Counted from the first letter of the stretch, positions 8,301 through 17,458 are shown. The stretch is 23,354 nt of DNA from Paramacrobiotus richtersi (GCA_034698045.1 JAQGAU010000836.1:1-23354); one strand, 5' to 3'. Numbers and translations are program-made. The notes: generated by a model not told the origin, from the sequence alone.

Positions 8301-11300
8301 ACATCACCCTAAACAAGTTAAACCGCCCAACCCGCGTTACCTGGTCATTGGAGCAGCTGGCGACGAGTTTCCCGTCGGGTGTCAGCGCAATCTTCCTGAC
8401 CCAGTCGACGTGGCCGGTGAGGGTCTTGACGCAGTGCCCACTGGCCACCTCCCACATTTTGATGGTTTTGTCGCGCGACGCCGACAGCAGGTGGTCGCCC
8501 GAGGGCAGGAAGAGCACGCAGCTGACGTTGTGGTCGTGGCCGTATAACGTGCGGATGCAGGCGTATGTCGCCATGTCCCACAGCTTGATACTCATGTCCG
8601 CCGAGCAGGACGCTGTAATCAATCACACATTCACGTCATTTTTGGATTTTATAATTTTTCTTTCAGTTTCAGCACCAACTTATTTTTATTAATACTGTAT
8701 TTTCATTATTCTCCATAATATTCTGTATTATATTCATATTATTTTTCTTTCATTTCCAGCACAAACCTATTTCCATTATTATCCATAATATTCTGTATTA
8801 TGTTCGTAATTTTTTTCCATAATCTTTCTTTCGGTTTCAGCACAAACGTATTTTGATTATTCTCCATAATATTCATAATAATTCTCCACAATGTTTCTTT
8901 CATTTTCAGCACAAACATACTATCATTATTTTTATTATTCTCCATAATATTCTGTCTTATACTAATAATTTTTTTGCACGAATTTTATCCAAAAATGTAT
9001 ATCATCCCTGTTTCGAGTAAATCGGTACTTTTTTCGTGATCCGTTTATTTATAATCTGATTTAATACTTGACTCCTTGAGCGAATGCTGAGATAATCAGT
9101 CCGTCTCAGCTTTAGCATGTTTATAAAAATCCACAAAATGACAGTGCACTAAACACAAAAAAAACCAACATTTGCATAAGAATGTATAACTGTGAGAACA
9201 TTACAAAGGCGGCCAAATGCCACTGCACTACGATCTACTACAGATACACCACCTTCAAACATCGAATAACTAGCCCGATAATCCGACAAATAAAAACGAT
9301 AAATAAAGTTTTCAATAATACAGAGAAACACCATCTGAAAATCAGTTAGCTACGCACCGACAAAAATCTGTACCGAAACTGCGGAAAATCCAATCATATA
9401 AAACGTACTGGCAAATTTCAAAAGAAAATAAACCAGTAATAATGTTCGATTAATTAAGTTAATTTTTTTGAAAACTGATTTAACCTAAATTTATTTAATC
9501 GATAAATGCTTCGTTCACTCAAATCGTAAACGGATAAATGACGTCCAATCCTAAATTATTAAATTAAATTATAAACTGTTTTTATAAGCTGTCAAAATTA
9601 AATTACAAGCTGTTCGTATAAACGCTTAAAATTAAATTCCAAATTATAAGCTAAAATATAAAATTATCATATAAAGATTAATTGTTATTTAATTAAATTA
9701 TAGATTAAAGTATAAAGTATAATTAATTATTACAGACTAATTTAATTACAAAAAAAATAAATCCAGCAATAAATCTCAATTATAAATCAATAAAATGAAA
9801 AATTGCGGAAAAATACCGTAAAATGTTATCAACATCAATTTGAAGATAATTACACGCGACATACCAAGCCGGTCTCCAGTGGCGTCAAACGCGATATCCT
9901 GGACAGTGTCCGTATGGCCTTTTAGCGTCCGCTCATACTCGCCCGACTCATAATCCCATATCTACCAGACAGAGAGAAAACTATGCACAGACGCAGTCAT
10001 AACAAATAAATGACATTCACATGCTGATTTATTATTGCACAACGTTTCTCTGCCGCGCAGGCACTTGTTTATCCCCATCATACACACAGTTCTACACCAT
10101 GCATAACAACTCTCGTCTCGGGCTTTAAATCAACATTAGTGCCAACCGGATTTTCTTAAAGGGCTTCTTCACGACTAGCGGATTAGGCAAATAAGGAAAC
10201 AGTGTATCGTATTTGCCCCGCTTTTTCATCGCGTAAATCAACGGGGGAAATTGTGTAAATATCGAACAAGAATTAGAGAGAAATCCATTAAAATTTAATG
10301 GATTGCTCTCTAATTTTCGATTATTTTATGTTTATTTTAACTTTATTAAACACCCTCAATAATTAAGGAAATAATTTTTGGTATGTACCATGAATCTAAA
10401 AACAGCTAATTTTTGGGTTGAATAGAATTATCGTGTGCATAATCAAACAGTGTTATCACAACGGAAAATGGCAAAAAACTACCAATATTTTCCGAAAATG
10501 GGGAAACTTAAAGACAATGATTTAAAAAAAAATTTTAAATAAAATAAAACCGAGTAAAATAAACACAAATTAAAGCAAAATACCACATTTCAGTAAAAGT
10601 AAAAACCGGGAAAAAATATTGACAGAAGAAAATCTATAAAGAAATAATTAATAAATAAAACAATTAAAACAAACATAAATTTTAGCAGAATTTATGTTTA
10701 ATTTACTTGTTTTATTTATTTATAATTTTTTATAGTTTTACTGCTGTCTATATTTCTCCTTAGATACCACAATACAGGAAAAGAAATACATGTAAAAAAT
10801 ATTGAAAATGATAAAAAAATAATTAAAATAATAAAAAGAATCCAAAGACGAAAAAATAATCCGCTCACCAAATTATAAAGAAAATGACTAATTTTTCGGT
10901 CACTGAGTGTACCTTAATGGTGGCGTCCTCCGAGGCGGATGCCAGGATACTGTACTTGGGATGGAAGAGGACGCGCAGCACGGACGCCCGATGGCCGGTC
11001 AGACAGTGTAGTTCGGGGCCGCGCGGCACCCAGTCCTCGGGTTTGCGTTGCTCGCGGGTCGGCGCTCCGTGCCGCACTTCCCGCTCCAGCTCCTGCAGCT
11101 TACTCTCCAACTCCATGTTCTACAACACATTACAAGTCATTATTTCAACAAAGAGATTTTTGTACGATTTTATATTGAACCATGCGCCCGATAATTACAG
11201 GGGCATCGTGATAAACAACAATTTCGTATTGTTACTGGGATGGGTACTGATTATTATCAGCATTTAATAATCACGAAAAATTCAATAAATAAATAATAAT

Positions 11301-14228
11301 AAAAATTTATATTTGTATTATTTACATTAATTATTACTGAAGAATATTATCATTGTAGTATTCAGTGTAATGCGGCTAGAATTAGAGTGATAATAAGTAT
11401 TATATCATCAGAATAATAAAAAAGACATCTGAGTTAATTATGCTGAAACATTACAAATTAGCGACAGCTGTTATGTATCGGGCTACTGTGTCGGTATAAT
11501 TCTCAGCCCTTACACTACGGCACCGCGCTCCATTATGTGACAGAATATATTTTGAGACGACGAAATACACCCAGTGACGAGACAGTCCAACAGACACAAA
11601 TCCTGAGACACAAGCCGAAACGCGTGAGATGATACTTTGTTCAAAACATTTCTGTTTTTTTGTATTTACTACAACCACAAGAAAATTTGAAGTAAAACCA
11701 AACCCTCAACCATTCGATAAAAAATCCCCAAAATAATACAAAAATTCCATTGATACCTTCAATTAAACTGTTTAAAAATCTACCTACACGGCAATTTCAT
11801 CTCTCTAATTGTGAAAATGACGCAAATCGGAAAAACGAAAAATTTGACAAAAATATATAGTAATATGTCGGTGAATTAATACAAAACCGCAAAGGAAAGT
11901 AAAATAAAAAATAACAGAATGTAAAACTGCAGAAACCAGGTCGAACTTACTATTTAGAATATAATATACTGTTAAATTCAACATTCAAACTTGAAAATCC
12001 AAAAATAATATAAATAAATATAACAGGTGATATCTGCTATTTTAAATTTAGTCTTTCGAAAACAATTAGAATACGAAGCAGAAGTACTAGTATTATGCCT
12101 TTGCCTGTTAAAGATATTTACAGTAATGTATTTTTTTAAAACGTAATAATATTATCTAGTAACGCATTTAAACGTGTACAATACACAGCATTCAAAAAAA
12201 ACTACATTGTGCCGAGTCACATAAACTCCAATAAATCCATACAGTTACCCACCTTCTTCTGCAGTCTAACGATGGAGGTCCATTTCTTCTCGAGCAGGCC
12301 ATTATACTTGTGATCGGTCTCGGTATCCGCCTACAACGAGTGTGTGATCATGATCATGCCACGGGCGTCAAGTCATCCCGGTCCCGTCATCATCCCGAGA
12401 GGAGCAGTCTCATCCTCTTCTCTTCCCTAATTCCTCGCTTACCAGATCGGCCGCCCGACGAAACGCCTCCAGTGCTTCTTCGTAGCCGCAGCTGTTCAGA
12501 TAGTCGGCGATGGCGTGATGTCTGCCAACAAGATGCGGATTACATACACAGAGAGAGGGGGGATTACAAACTGGACAAGTGGGAATCAGGCCCCGCCGGC
12601 CGACATATGGAGCAAATTATAGGGAGATGGGGTTTGTTTTCGGGTTAGTGTATTCCCTGGTTTGTAGTAATTATGCGGATGGATTATATCGGTTCATCGA
12701 CTTTTGAACACAATACCCAAATAAACCTCGAGTAAAAGACTTTTTCTTTTTCGACGTTTTTCTAGTTTACACACAAACTGTCTATGTGCCACTCTTGCTC
12801 ATACGGTAAGGAATGTGGTGGCGTAGTATATGGGCTTAATATTATAACGACCCGCTGACCGAACTGATGCAAAATAAATAAACTGAACCAATGTAGATTT
12901 TTTTTACTGTTTGATATCCAGCTAGGGTGAACGTTTTATTCCATAGTGCGCGTAGCATTTATAATCAAGTAATTTTTTATTCCTAAAAATGTTTTGTTTA
13001 AACAACCGGAACTTTTTGTTACAATTCTGTAACACTGTTCTTCCTTACCAACCTCCATTTCCTTCTGTACCCGACTTTCTTGGGTAATTCTACAGAAATT
13101 CTATAGCCCGATTTTCCGTTTTTTTTCGACGGTTCTCCTCAAAACATCATTAGTATCTCTATCTAAAATATTCAAATCAAGGAAAAATCCCGCTAAACTT
13201 TCAACCAGTAAATTCACCGTAAAACAGTATTAAATAATAAATAAATGCACGGTTGTTGCCAACATAATATTTTTATTCAAAAGTACTAGACACGATGCGC
13301 CGAAGAAATCAAAAAGTGTACATAGTTAAGTTTAGTTGTGCTGAAAGTTATGAAAGATCAGTTCGCAAAGACCAGCGCTTGACAAAATGAGCCCGTACAC
13401 TACGCCGCTCCATGTTTTACCGAATTGTGGCGAAAAAAGCATAAAATAACCTACCTATCTAGAAAAACAGACAGTCTGGGGTAAAAAATATAAATATATT
13501 CAAACACGACGAGAGCCCTATTTATTCGAATTTATTGCAAGTAAACAAACATCCTGTAATGGAGATAATCAAGTACAAAAGTCAAAAGGTAAATAAAACT
13601 GAAATCTTAGAAAAATCAGGCAAAACGTCTGAAATCGTCAAGGATTCCACACACCTGCCCATCAAAAGCCAATATCAAGGGTCGTTAAAAATCGCAGAAT
13701 GAGCTACTGAACGAAAGTGTTTATCACAGATGAATTCTACAGGTTCCGCCGACGCCACAAGGCAATAAAAAATTCCGTAAAGCTTGAAGCACCTCTCTCA
13801 GCCAGTCTCACTCTGCCTCTGGTAACTCTAAAGCACGTCTGTTCATCGCATCCGAAGTCTGATTCTCCTCGGAAAATGCTTAACAAATGTTGAAACATAT
13901 TTTTAACATAAAGAAATTAAATTCAACTCGCAGTAAATCCAAAACAGCATGATTATTATAAAACAGAATTACCAAGCGTAATATTTCAACTATTTATATA
14001 TATCGGCACCCTATCAGACGATTCCCTGTTCACGAAAGGTGGATTTCTGTCTATCATACGAGGCGAAAATGGAGTATGCCGTAATTAAGTAATCAAAATT
14101 TCAACAAGGACCTCTGAATCGCACCATTCTCTTTCTGGACCATAACAGAAGAAAAGAATCTAGAAAAAAATTTTTTTTAAGACGGATAGATTAACTCACA
14201 GTTCATCTCTCTGTTTCGGAGCAAGCAT
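5310..14228 (-). CDS. PAFAH1B1: Lissencephaly-1 homologue (LIS1/PAFAH1B1), 10 coding exons, complete
   Basis: LIS1 is a conserved dimeric WD40 protein. It binds cytoplasmic dynein with NudE/NudEL and relieves dynein autoinhibition, and in animals it is also the non-catalytic subunit of PAF acetylhydrolase 1B. Joining 14200-14228, 12443-12521, 12253-12330, 10913-11119, 9865-9961, 8341-8612, 7038-7169, 6570-6668, 5865-6021 and 5310-5383 (read downward) gives 1224 bases, or 407 residues. The human protein has about 410. Residues 1-36 form the LisH dimerisation motif ([17 protein letters not shown]). Residues 37-82 are the coiled coil ([25 protein letters not shown]). Residues about 100-407 form seven WD repeats and end in VWECR, as LIS1 does. 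An in-frame TAA 60 bases upstream fixes ATG 14228. All introns are GT-AG and every phase closes. Identity is very secure. Confidence 0.95.
5865..6021 (-). CDS. PAFAH1B1: LIS1 coding exon 9
   Basis: Residues 332-383, WD6 and the start of WD7 ([38 protein letters not shown]). The acceptor is GGCTTTACAG and the donor G/GTACGT. Two ordinary open frames here are only parts of this exon. Confidence 0.95.
6219..6235 (-). repeat. Dispersed intronic element, copy 1 (intron 8)
   Basis: Core GCCACTCCACTACGATC, directly after a (GGCA)n tract at about 6198-6216. It shares CACTACG and flanking bases with the copies near 7714, 8080, 9219, 11505, 12813 and 13391. Confidence 0.4.
6570..6668 (-). CDS. PAFAH1B1: LIS1 coding exon 8
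   Basis: Residues 299-331 ([33 protein letters not shown]), the end of WD5. The acceptor is CTTGATGCAG and the donor CTG/GTAAGG. It is phase 0 at both ends. Confidence 0.93.
6806..6900. repeat. Intronic direct repeat, copy 1
   Basis: Similar to 7459-7560. Shared blocks are GTGTGCAGAA, TACCG-TTCTT, AATAAA-CTT, AAATTCGATTT and CATTTTATTAAAA, in the same order and orientation. This copy is in LIS1 intron 7 and the other is in intron 6. Confidence 0.5.
7038..7169 (-). CDS. PAFAH1B1: LIS1 coding exon 7
   Basis: Residues 255-298 ([20 protein letters not shown] to EAAGAD). It spans the end of WD4 and the start of WD5. The WD4 dipeptide tryptophan is replaced by Phe (VRVF). The acceptor is CGTGTTACAG and the donor GAT/GTCAGT. 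A second GT three bases on would break the phase. Confidence 0.92.
7459..7560. repeat. Intronic direct repeat, copy 2
   Basis: Partner of 6806-6900 in LIS1 intron 6. It is slightly longer, with the same ordered conserved blocks. Confidence 0.5.
7714..7730 (-). repeat. Dispersed intronic element, copy 2 (intron 6)
   Basis: Core GCCTCTGCACTACGATC, closest to the copies at 6219 and 9219. Confidence 0.4.
8080..8103 (+). repeat. Dispersed intronic element, copy 3 (intron 6, opposite strand)
   Basis: Reads ATGTGGTAGCGTAGTGTACG then GGCT on the plus strand. TAGCGTAGTGTACGGG fits a tRNA A-box pattern (TRGCNNAGY...GG), but I see no matching B box beside it. Confidence 0.4.
8341..8612 (-). CDS. PAFAH1B1: LIS1 coding exon 6
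   Basis: Residues 164 (split) to 254, the largest exon. It covers the end of WD2, WD3 and most of WD4 ([63 protein letters not shown]). The acceptor is GATTGATTACAG and the donor CAG/GTAACG. It is GC-rich against AT-rich flanks. Confidence 0.95.
8659..8975. repeat. Tandem repeat, about four diverged 70-90 base units
   Basis: Each unit has CTTTC, (A/G)TTTCAGCAC(A/C)AAC, then ATTATTCTCCATAATATTCTG-like sequence. Unit starts are near 8660, 8750, 8825 and 8898. The repeat lies in LIS1 intron 5. A minus-strand open frame at 8739-8945 is an artefact of the repeat. Confidence 0.65.
9219..9235 (-). repeat. Dispersed intronic element, copy 4 (intron 5)
   Basis: Core GCCACTGCACTACGATC, same family as 6219 and 7714. 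Confidence 0.4.
9865..9961 (-). CDS. PAFAH1B1: LIS1 coding exon 5
   Basis: Residues 132-163 plus one base ([20 protein letters not shown] to ATGDRL). It closes WD1 and opens WD2. The acceptor is TGTCTGGTAG and the donor G/GTATGT. Too short and startless to show up as an ordinary ORF. Confidence 0.94.
10271..10315. repeat. 45-base near-perfect palindrome in LIS1 intron 4
   Basis: Arms AATTAGAGAGAAATCCATTA and TAATGGATTGCTCTCTAATT pair with one mismatch and almost no loop. Confidence 0.7.
10609..10760. repeat. Long intronic hairpin (about 75-base arms)
   Basis: 10634-10684 and 10687-10735 are imperfect reverse complements (CTATAAA ... AACATAAATTTT versus AGAATTTATGTT ... TATAG). The pairing extends outward through GACAG and AAATAT to about 10609 and 10760, with a loop of only a few bases. 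It looks like a foldback or MITE-like insertion in intron 4, just upstream of exon 4 coordinates. Confidence 0.6.
10913..11119 (-). CDS. PAFAH1B1: LIS1 coding exon 4
   Basis: Residues 63-131. It holds the end of the coiled coil ([15 protein letters not shown]), the linker with DWVPRGPE, and WD1 ([24 protein letters not shown]). The acceptor is AATGTGTTGTAG and the donor AAG/GTACAC. It is phase 0 at both ends. The internal ATG is Met64, not the start. Confidence 0.95.
11505..11534 (-). repeat. Dispersed intronic element, copy 5 (intron 3)
   Basis: AGCCCTTACACTACGGCACC followed by GCGCTCCAT. Similar to the copy at 13391, with a short insertion. Confidence 0.4.
12253..12330 (-). CDS. PAFAH1B1: LIS1 coding exon 3
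   Basis: Residues 37-62 ([26 protein letters not shown]), the coiled-coil start. The acceptor is CTCGTTGTAG and the donor AAG/GTGGGT, phase 0. Confidence 0.94.
12443..12521 (-). CDS. PAFAH1B1: LIS1 coding exon 2
   Basis: Residues 10 (split) to 36, the LisH motif. The acceptor is CTTGTTGGCAG and the donor CTG/GTAAGC. The following intron is only 112 bases and is GC-rich, unlike all the others. Confidence 0.94.
12813..12836 (+). repeat. Dispersed intronic element, copy 6 (intron 1, opposite strand)
   Basis: ATGTGGTGGCGTAGTATATG then GGCT. Homology with the copy at 13391 continues for about 30 bases beyond the core (CAGTTCG and AGCG blocks, read on the opposite strand). Confidence 0.45.
13391..13413 (-). 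repeat. Dispersed intronic element, copy 7 (intron 1)
   Basis: GCCCGTACACTACGCCGCTC then CAT, preceded by ATCAGTTCG about 40 bases before. Best match to the inverted copy at 12813. Confidence 0.45.
14200..14228 (-). CDS. PAFAH1B1: LIS1 coding exon 1 (start codon)
   Basis: Encodes [10 protein letters not shown] with the last Leu codon split (CT/GTGAGT, completed by A of exon 2). It aligns with the conserved LIS1 N-terminus (QRQRDEL pattern). An in-frame TAA at 14286-14288 (read on the minus strand) rules out an upstream extension in this exon. Confidence 0.9.
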
Positions 14229-14631
14229 GATTCCAACTTCCAACCCATCAATGATCAATAAGAATACGTAGACATCAACATGAAATTAGGGACGTTACAC
14301 AATACAGCCAGCTCGTCCCAGAGCCCGTCCCATGGATAAGTCAGGCAGGATAAGATGTCGGACAATCCGCTACAATGTGTAAGATGATTCGCATGAGAGT
14401 GCGATAAGGAAATAAAGTTTAAATCAAGGATCAAGTGGGGCACACTCCGTCTCTTGCCAAATGCGCTCGTTCCATGTCTCCGCGCTGCGCTGTCATTTTA
14501 ATTCAGTCAAGGCCAGTTGTGATGCGCTTCGTACGGTATATCGTACGATACGCTGTGCGACGTAGAGTCCAGCTGCGTGTCCGTATCACAATCAGCGGGA
14601 AATAATTGTGACTTTAAGTCTTCAGTGAACA
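14229..14631. other. LIS1 5' flank
   Basis: Presumably the 5' UTR and promoter of LIS1. Base composition changes from AT-rich to balanced at about 14450, with CG dinucleotides (TCCGCGCTGCGCTG). I see no TATA box at a set distance. Confidence 0.35.
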
Positions 14632-15309
14632 AGTACCGGCCTACACCCTTATTGTTAGTAGGAATAGGATTAAGGAATCAGGAATGTTAAGTAGGAAAGG
14701 AATACCATTTCTAGGAAGACCAGTAGGAATACAGTATAGGAATAGGAATCGGAACTTAGGAATAGGAATGCTCGGCATCCGGAAGGAATAGGAATAAAGG
14801 AATTCACGGTTGTTGTAACTGAACGGTAAATTCAGTTTACATCCTGCGCGTCAGTCACTGTAACTTTATTTAAAGAAAACATCTCCATTATTCCGCACAG
14901 TGCGCGATGACCAATGCATGGTTAAGAAACTATTACAGCGCAAACAAAATATATTTTTTGGTTGTTCTATGCCACATATCGCAAATTTTATTTCGCAGAT
15001 TATTTGCGTACCTGCAGATTTTACAAAGTAAAGACAACTGTCTCGTTATTCTAATGCAGATTATTATTACCAATAATGTATAATCAATCAAGTAATGCAA
15101 TGATTCTTGGTACGTGCCGTAACGGAAGGTAATTTCGTGAAGTCCTTTATTCCTATTCTTTCCGGATGCCGAGCATTCCTATTCCGAAGTTCCGATTCCT
15201 ATTCCTTTACTGTATTCCTACTGCTGTTCCTGGAAATGGTATTCCTTTCCTACTTACCACTCTTAATTCCTTATTCCTATTCCTACTCAAGTTGTAGGCC
15301 ACAAGTACC
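14632..15309. mobile_element. Foldback element 1, arms of GGAATA-rich sequence
   Basis: Left arm 14632-14808 and right arm 15136-15309 are close reverse complements. Both include GGAATGCTCGGCATCCGGAA, AGTAGGAAAGGAATACCATT and AGTAGGAATACAGTA in matching order. The arms are themselves built from GGAATA-like short repeats. The spacer (14809-15135) has no ORF. Such a structure fits a foldback/MITE-type non-autonomous transposon or an inverted duplication of a minisatellite. No target-site duplication was found by eye. Confidence 0.7.
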
Positions 15310-15843
15310 GAACAAAATCCTTGACAATCTGCGGTTCGTCCCCGCCATAAGTCCATTCAGTGAAACGCAACAAATCCCAGCATATTCCGGTTAGGTTTGT
15401 GGATATGGCCGCTGCACCAGCAAATCAAATTAATCAATGATATTCATGTTTTCGTTTACGTTCATTTCAGTACGTTTGATTTTATGGTTACTGTTGTATC
15501 CTCTGTCTGTCCGCCCCTCGAATTTTTACCAACCAACTGCACCTACATTAAAGCTCACCAGCAGGCTGCGGAGTGGTGATATGCACTGGAACGATACGGA
15601 TCTTCTTTGGTGCGTTTTTTCTTCGCACCGAATCGCATTGGTCGAACTGTAGGCCAAGTACACCATGGATGCAGATCATGCAGTGATGAATGGATGCAGT
15701 GCTCCTCGTGGAGAAATTCTGACGCCGTATAAAGGATGTTTTCGATAATCAAAAAGAATTTTGTTTGAGGAAAAGAAGAATGTTTCTTGAGAACGAAACA
15801 CGTTCTGAAAATCTGAAGAGTAATTTGGTTACCAAAATCGTTA
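15310..15843. other. Spacer between foldback elements
   Basis: Open frames are short and overlap on several frames with no motif. I see nothing to annotate. Confidence 0.35.
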
Positions 15844-16443
15844 GGTAAAGGCAATACACACCCCCTTTCACTCGATCCCACTGACTACACACACTCCCTT
15901 TCGCTTCCCCCCATTGGCTACACACATTCGCGCTCACCCTTTGTCTAGACTCTACACACACGACTTTTATTGATTTAACCATACTGAAATAGAGTTTATT
16001 TGTAATAGATATACTCACGTATGTATATTTTATGCTGTCCAGCTGTTGTGAAACAACGCAGATTCACAACAGAGAACTCTGACCAAGAGCAGATAATTTC
16101 CTGGGTTCAGAACCTTGAGAGATATAACAGAGCGTACTTCGAAAGTTCTTCTGCTGTTCGTCACTAATTAATAATCAGCCACTAGAGTTAGTTGAAACAC
16201 AGAAAAGATTTGATCAGATGCGCCAGCCTCCACAACTTTTCAAATCAGTAACTGATGACCTTATCTGACAAATTCGGCCGGTGTAAAAACAGCATACAAC
16301 TCGAAAGAAAAAAATCTAACAACGGCGTGTGTATAGACATATAGACATTGGGCGTGCGCGAAAGATCGTGTGTGTAGTCAAAGGGGGCGAAAGGGTGTGT
16401 GTATAGCCAATGTGAGTGAAAGGGGGTGTGTGCAGCCTTTACC
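15844..16443. mobile_element. Foldback element 2, arms of 33-base GT-rich tandem units
   Basis: The ends are GGTAAAGGC (15844-15852) and GCCTTTACC (16435-16443), an exact terminal inverted repeat. Each arm of about 117 bases (15844-15960, 16325-16443) has three to four tandem units of about 33 bases. Read toward the outer end they have the pattern TGTGTGTAG-C-AATGGG, then GCGAAAGGG. The central 360 bases carry no ORF. This is typical of a non-autonomous foldback transposon. It is distinct in sequence from element 1. Confidence 0.65.
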
Positions 16444-16445
16444 AA

Positions 16446-16482
16446 ATCGTTATCGTTATCGTTATCGTAATCGTTATCGTTT
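16446..16482. repeat. (ATCGTT)n microsatellite
   Basis: Six near-perfect ATCGTT units directly abut the right end of foldback element 2. The left end has only a single ATCGTT-like unit just outside it. Confidence 0.7.
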
Positions 16483-16944
16483 GTGAATTCTGTGTTTTCT
16501 CACGAGTTGTTGCGTCAGGTAGCATATGCAGCTCAGAACTGCTAACAGGCAAACTGTACCTTCCTCTGGGCGCCGGAAACTCAGCTGTTCAAACATAAAT
16601 CGGTTACGCCCTAGCGCAGCCACGTTGTATATCGATAAAAAATATTAATCTGTCGCATATAATCACTGCATAATTACGAACTGTACAAAATAACAAGAAA
16701 ATTTAGTAGTAGCGCGGCTAAACAAGCAAACAAGCATACCAGCATACAGTACGAAGGTAGATATCAATTCGAGGCGAGCTTAAAAGTAAAACCAACACTC
16801 GAAGATGGAAAGTAAAGCAACTTGAAAACACAGACACACAAAAAGTGTTATTACGAGTATGGAGTATTTTAACAATATTGTGCGAAAAACAACGCAAGTT
16901 GGGCAGGGTAACCTTCAGAAACAACATGCGGGTTTGAAAGACAT
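16483..16944. other. Intergenic stretch downstream of the kelch exon
   Basis: No coding frame or repeat is supported. This may hold the 3' UTR of the minus-strand kelch exon. Confidence 0.35.
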
Positions 16945-17458
16945 TCATAATAATATATGCGCAGCGCGCGAGAATTGTAGTCCGCTGTAATCTCTCATAT
17001 CTTCGTTTGAGTAACTGACCACGGACCAGGTATCCTTCTTGGCATCGTACCTCTCCATCGTGCGCGACAAAATGTTGTCACCAACAACCAAACCACCGTA
17101 CACGTAAATTTGGTTGTCAAATGATGTCAACGCACAGTGTCCAGCTCTGGGTTGCAAAAGTGGTTCCACTTCTTCCCAAGTCCACTTCCCGGTAGGTTTA
17201 ATCAGGTTAAGACGCAGGCATGACTTGAGTCGCTCATTTGTCCTACTGGCATTGCGTCCACCGAGGACGTATAGATGTCCTTGTAATACTGTCATGTCGA
17301 AATCCTGCCGCTCAACTGGTAAATCTGGAAGGTTGCTCCATTCTCCCGTTGTGGTGTCGAAACAGATGACGAATCGCCATTGTGTTGGCTGGTTAAATGG
17401 TCCGCCGACAAGAAATATTTTGTTGCCATGTCGCACTCTGCTGGTCAGACGTTGTATC
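16945..17458 (-). CDS. Kelch-repeat protein, 3' terminal exon (partial)
   Basis: About 170 residues of kelch beta-propeller ending at TGA 16945-16947. Three blades show the hallmark double glycine: GNKIFLVGG with FDTTTGEWSNLPDLP, GHLYVLGG with WTWEEVEPLLQPRAGH, and NQIYVYGG with MERYDAKKDTWSVV. I start it at 17458, after the acceptor ATATTTCCACAG. The open frame runs 29 bases further into what looks like intron and has no ATG. Kelch propellers usually have five to six blades and often sit after BTB-BACK domains as Cullin-3 adaptors. No BTB, BACK or further blade was found upstream to 18500, so it is a truncated copy, or its other exons are distant or diverged. Confidence 0.7.

Noticed and set aside
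8348-8692. 114-codon plus-strand and 93-codon minus-strand frames over LIS1 exon 6
   Set aside because: Shadows of the GC-rich exon, whose true frame has clear WD repeats.
8739-8945. Minus-strand ORF with repeated MENN/FVL peptide
   Set aside because: Produced by the tandem repeat in LIS1 intron 5.
8659-8975. CRISPR-like array
   Set aside because: Units are diverged along their whole length with no constant repeat and unique spacers, and the DNA is animal.
10884-11267. Plus-strand frames of 127 and 79 codons
   Set aside because: Antisense to LIS1 exon 4, running on into intron. No motif.
12310-12648. 112-codon plus-strand frame
   Set aside because: Antisense to LIS1 exons 2 and 3 and the GC-rich intron between them.
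14255-14443. 62-codon minus-strand frame upstream of LIS1
   Set aside because: Begins with GTG, has no motif and lies in the 5' flank. No evidence that it is a uORF.
16416-16598. Plus-strand frame with an IVIVIVIV run
   Set aside because: The run is the ATCGTT microsatellite translated, not a membrane helix.
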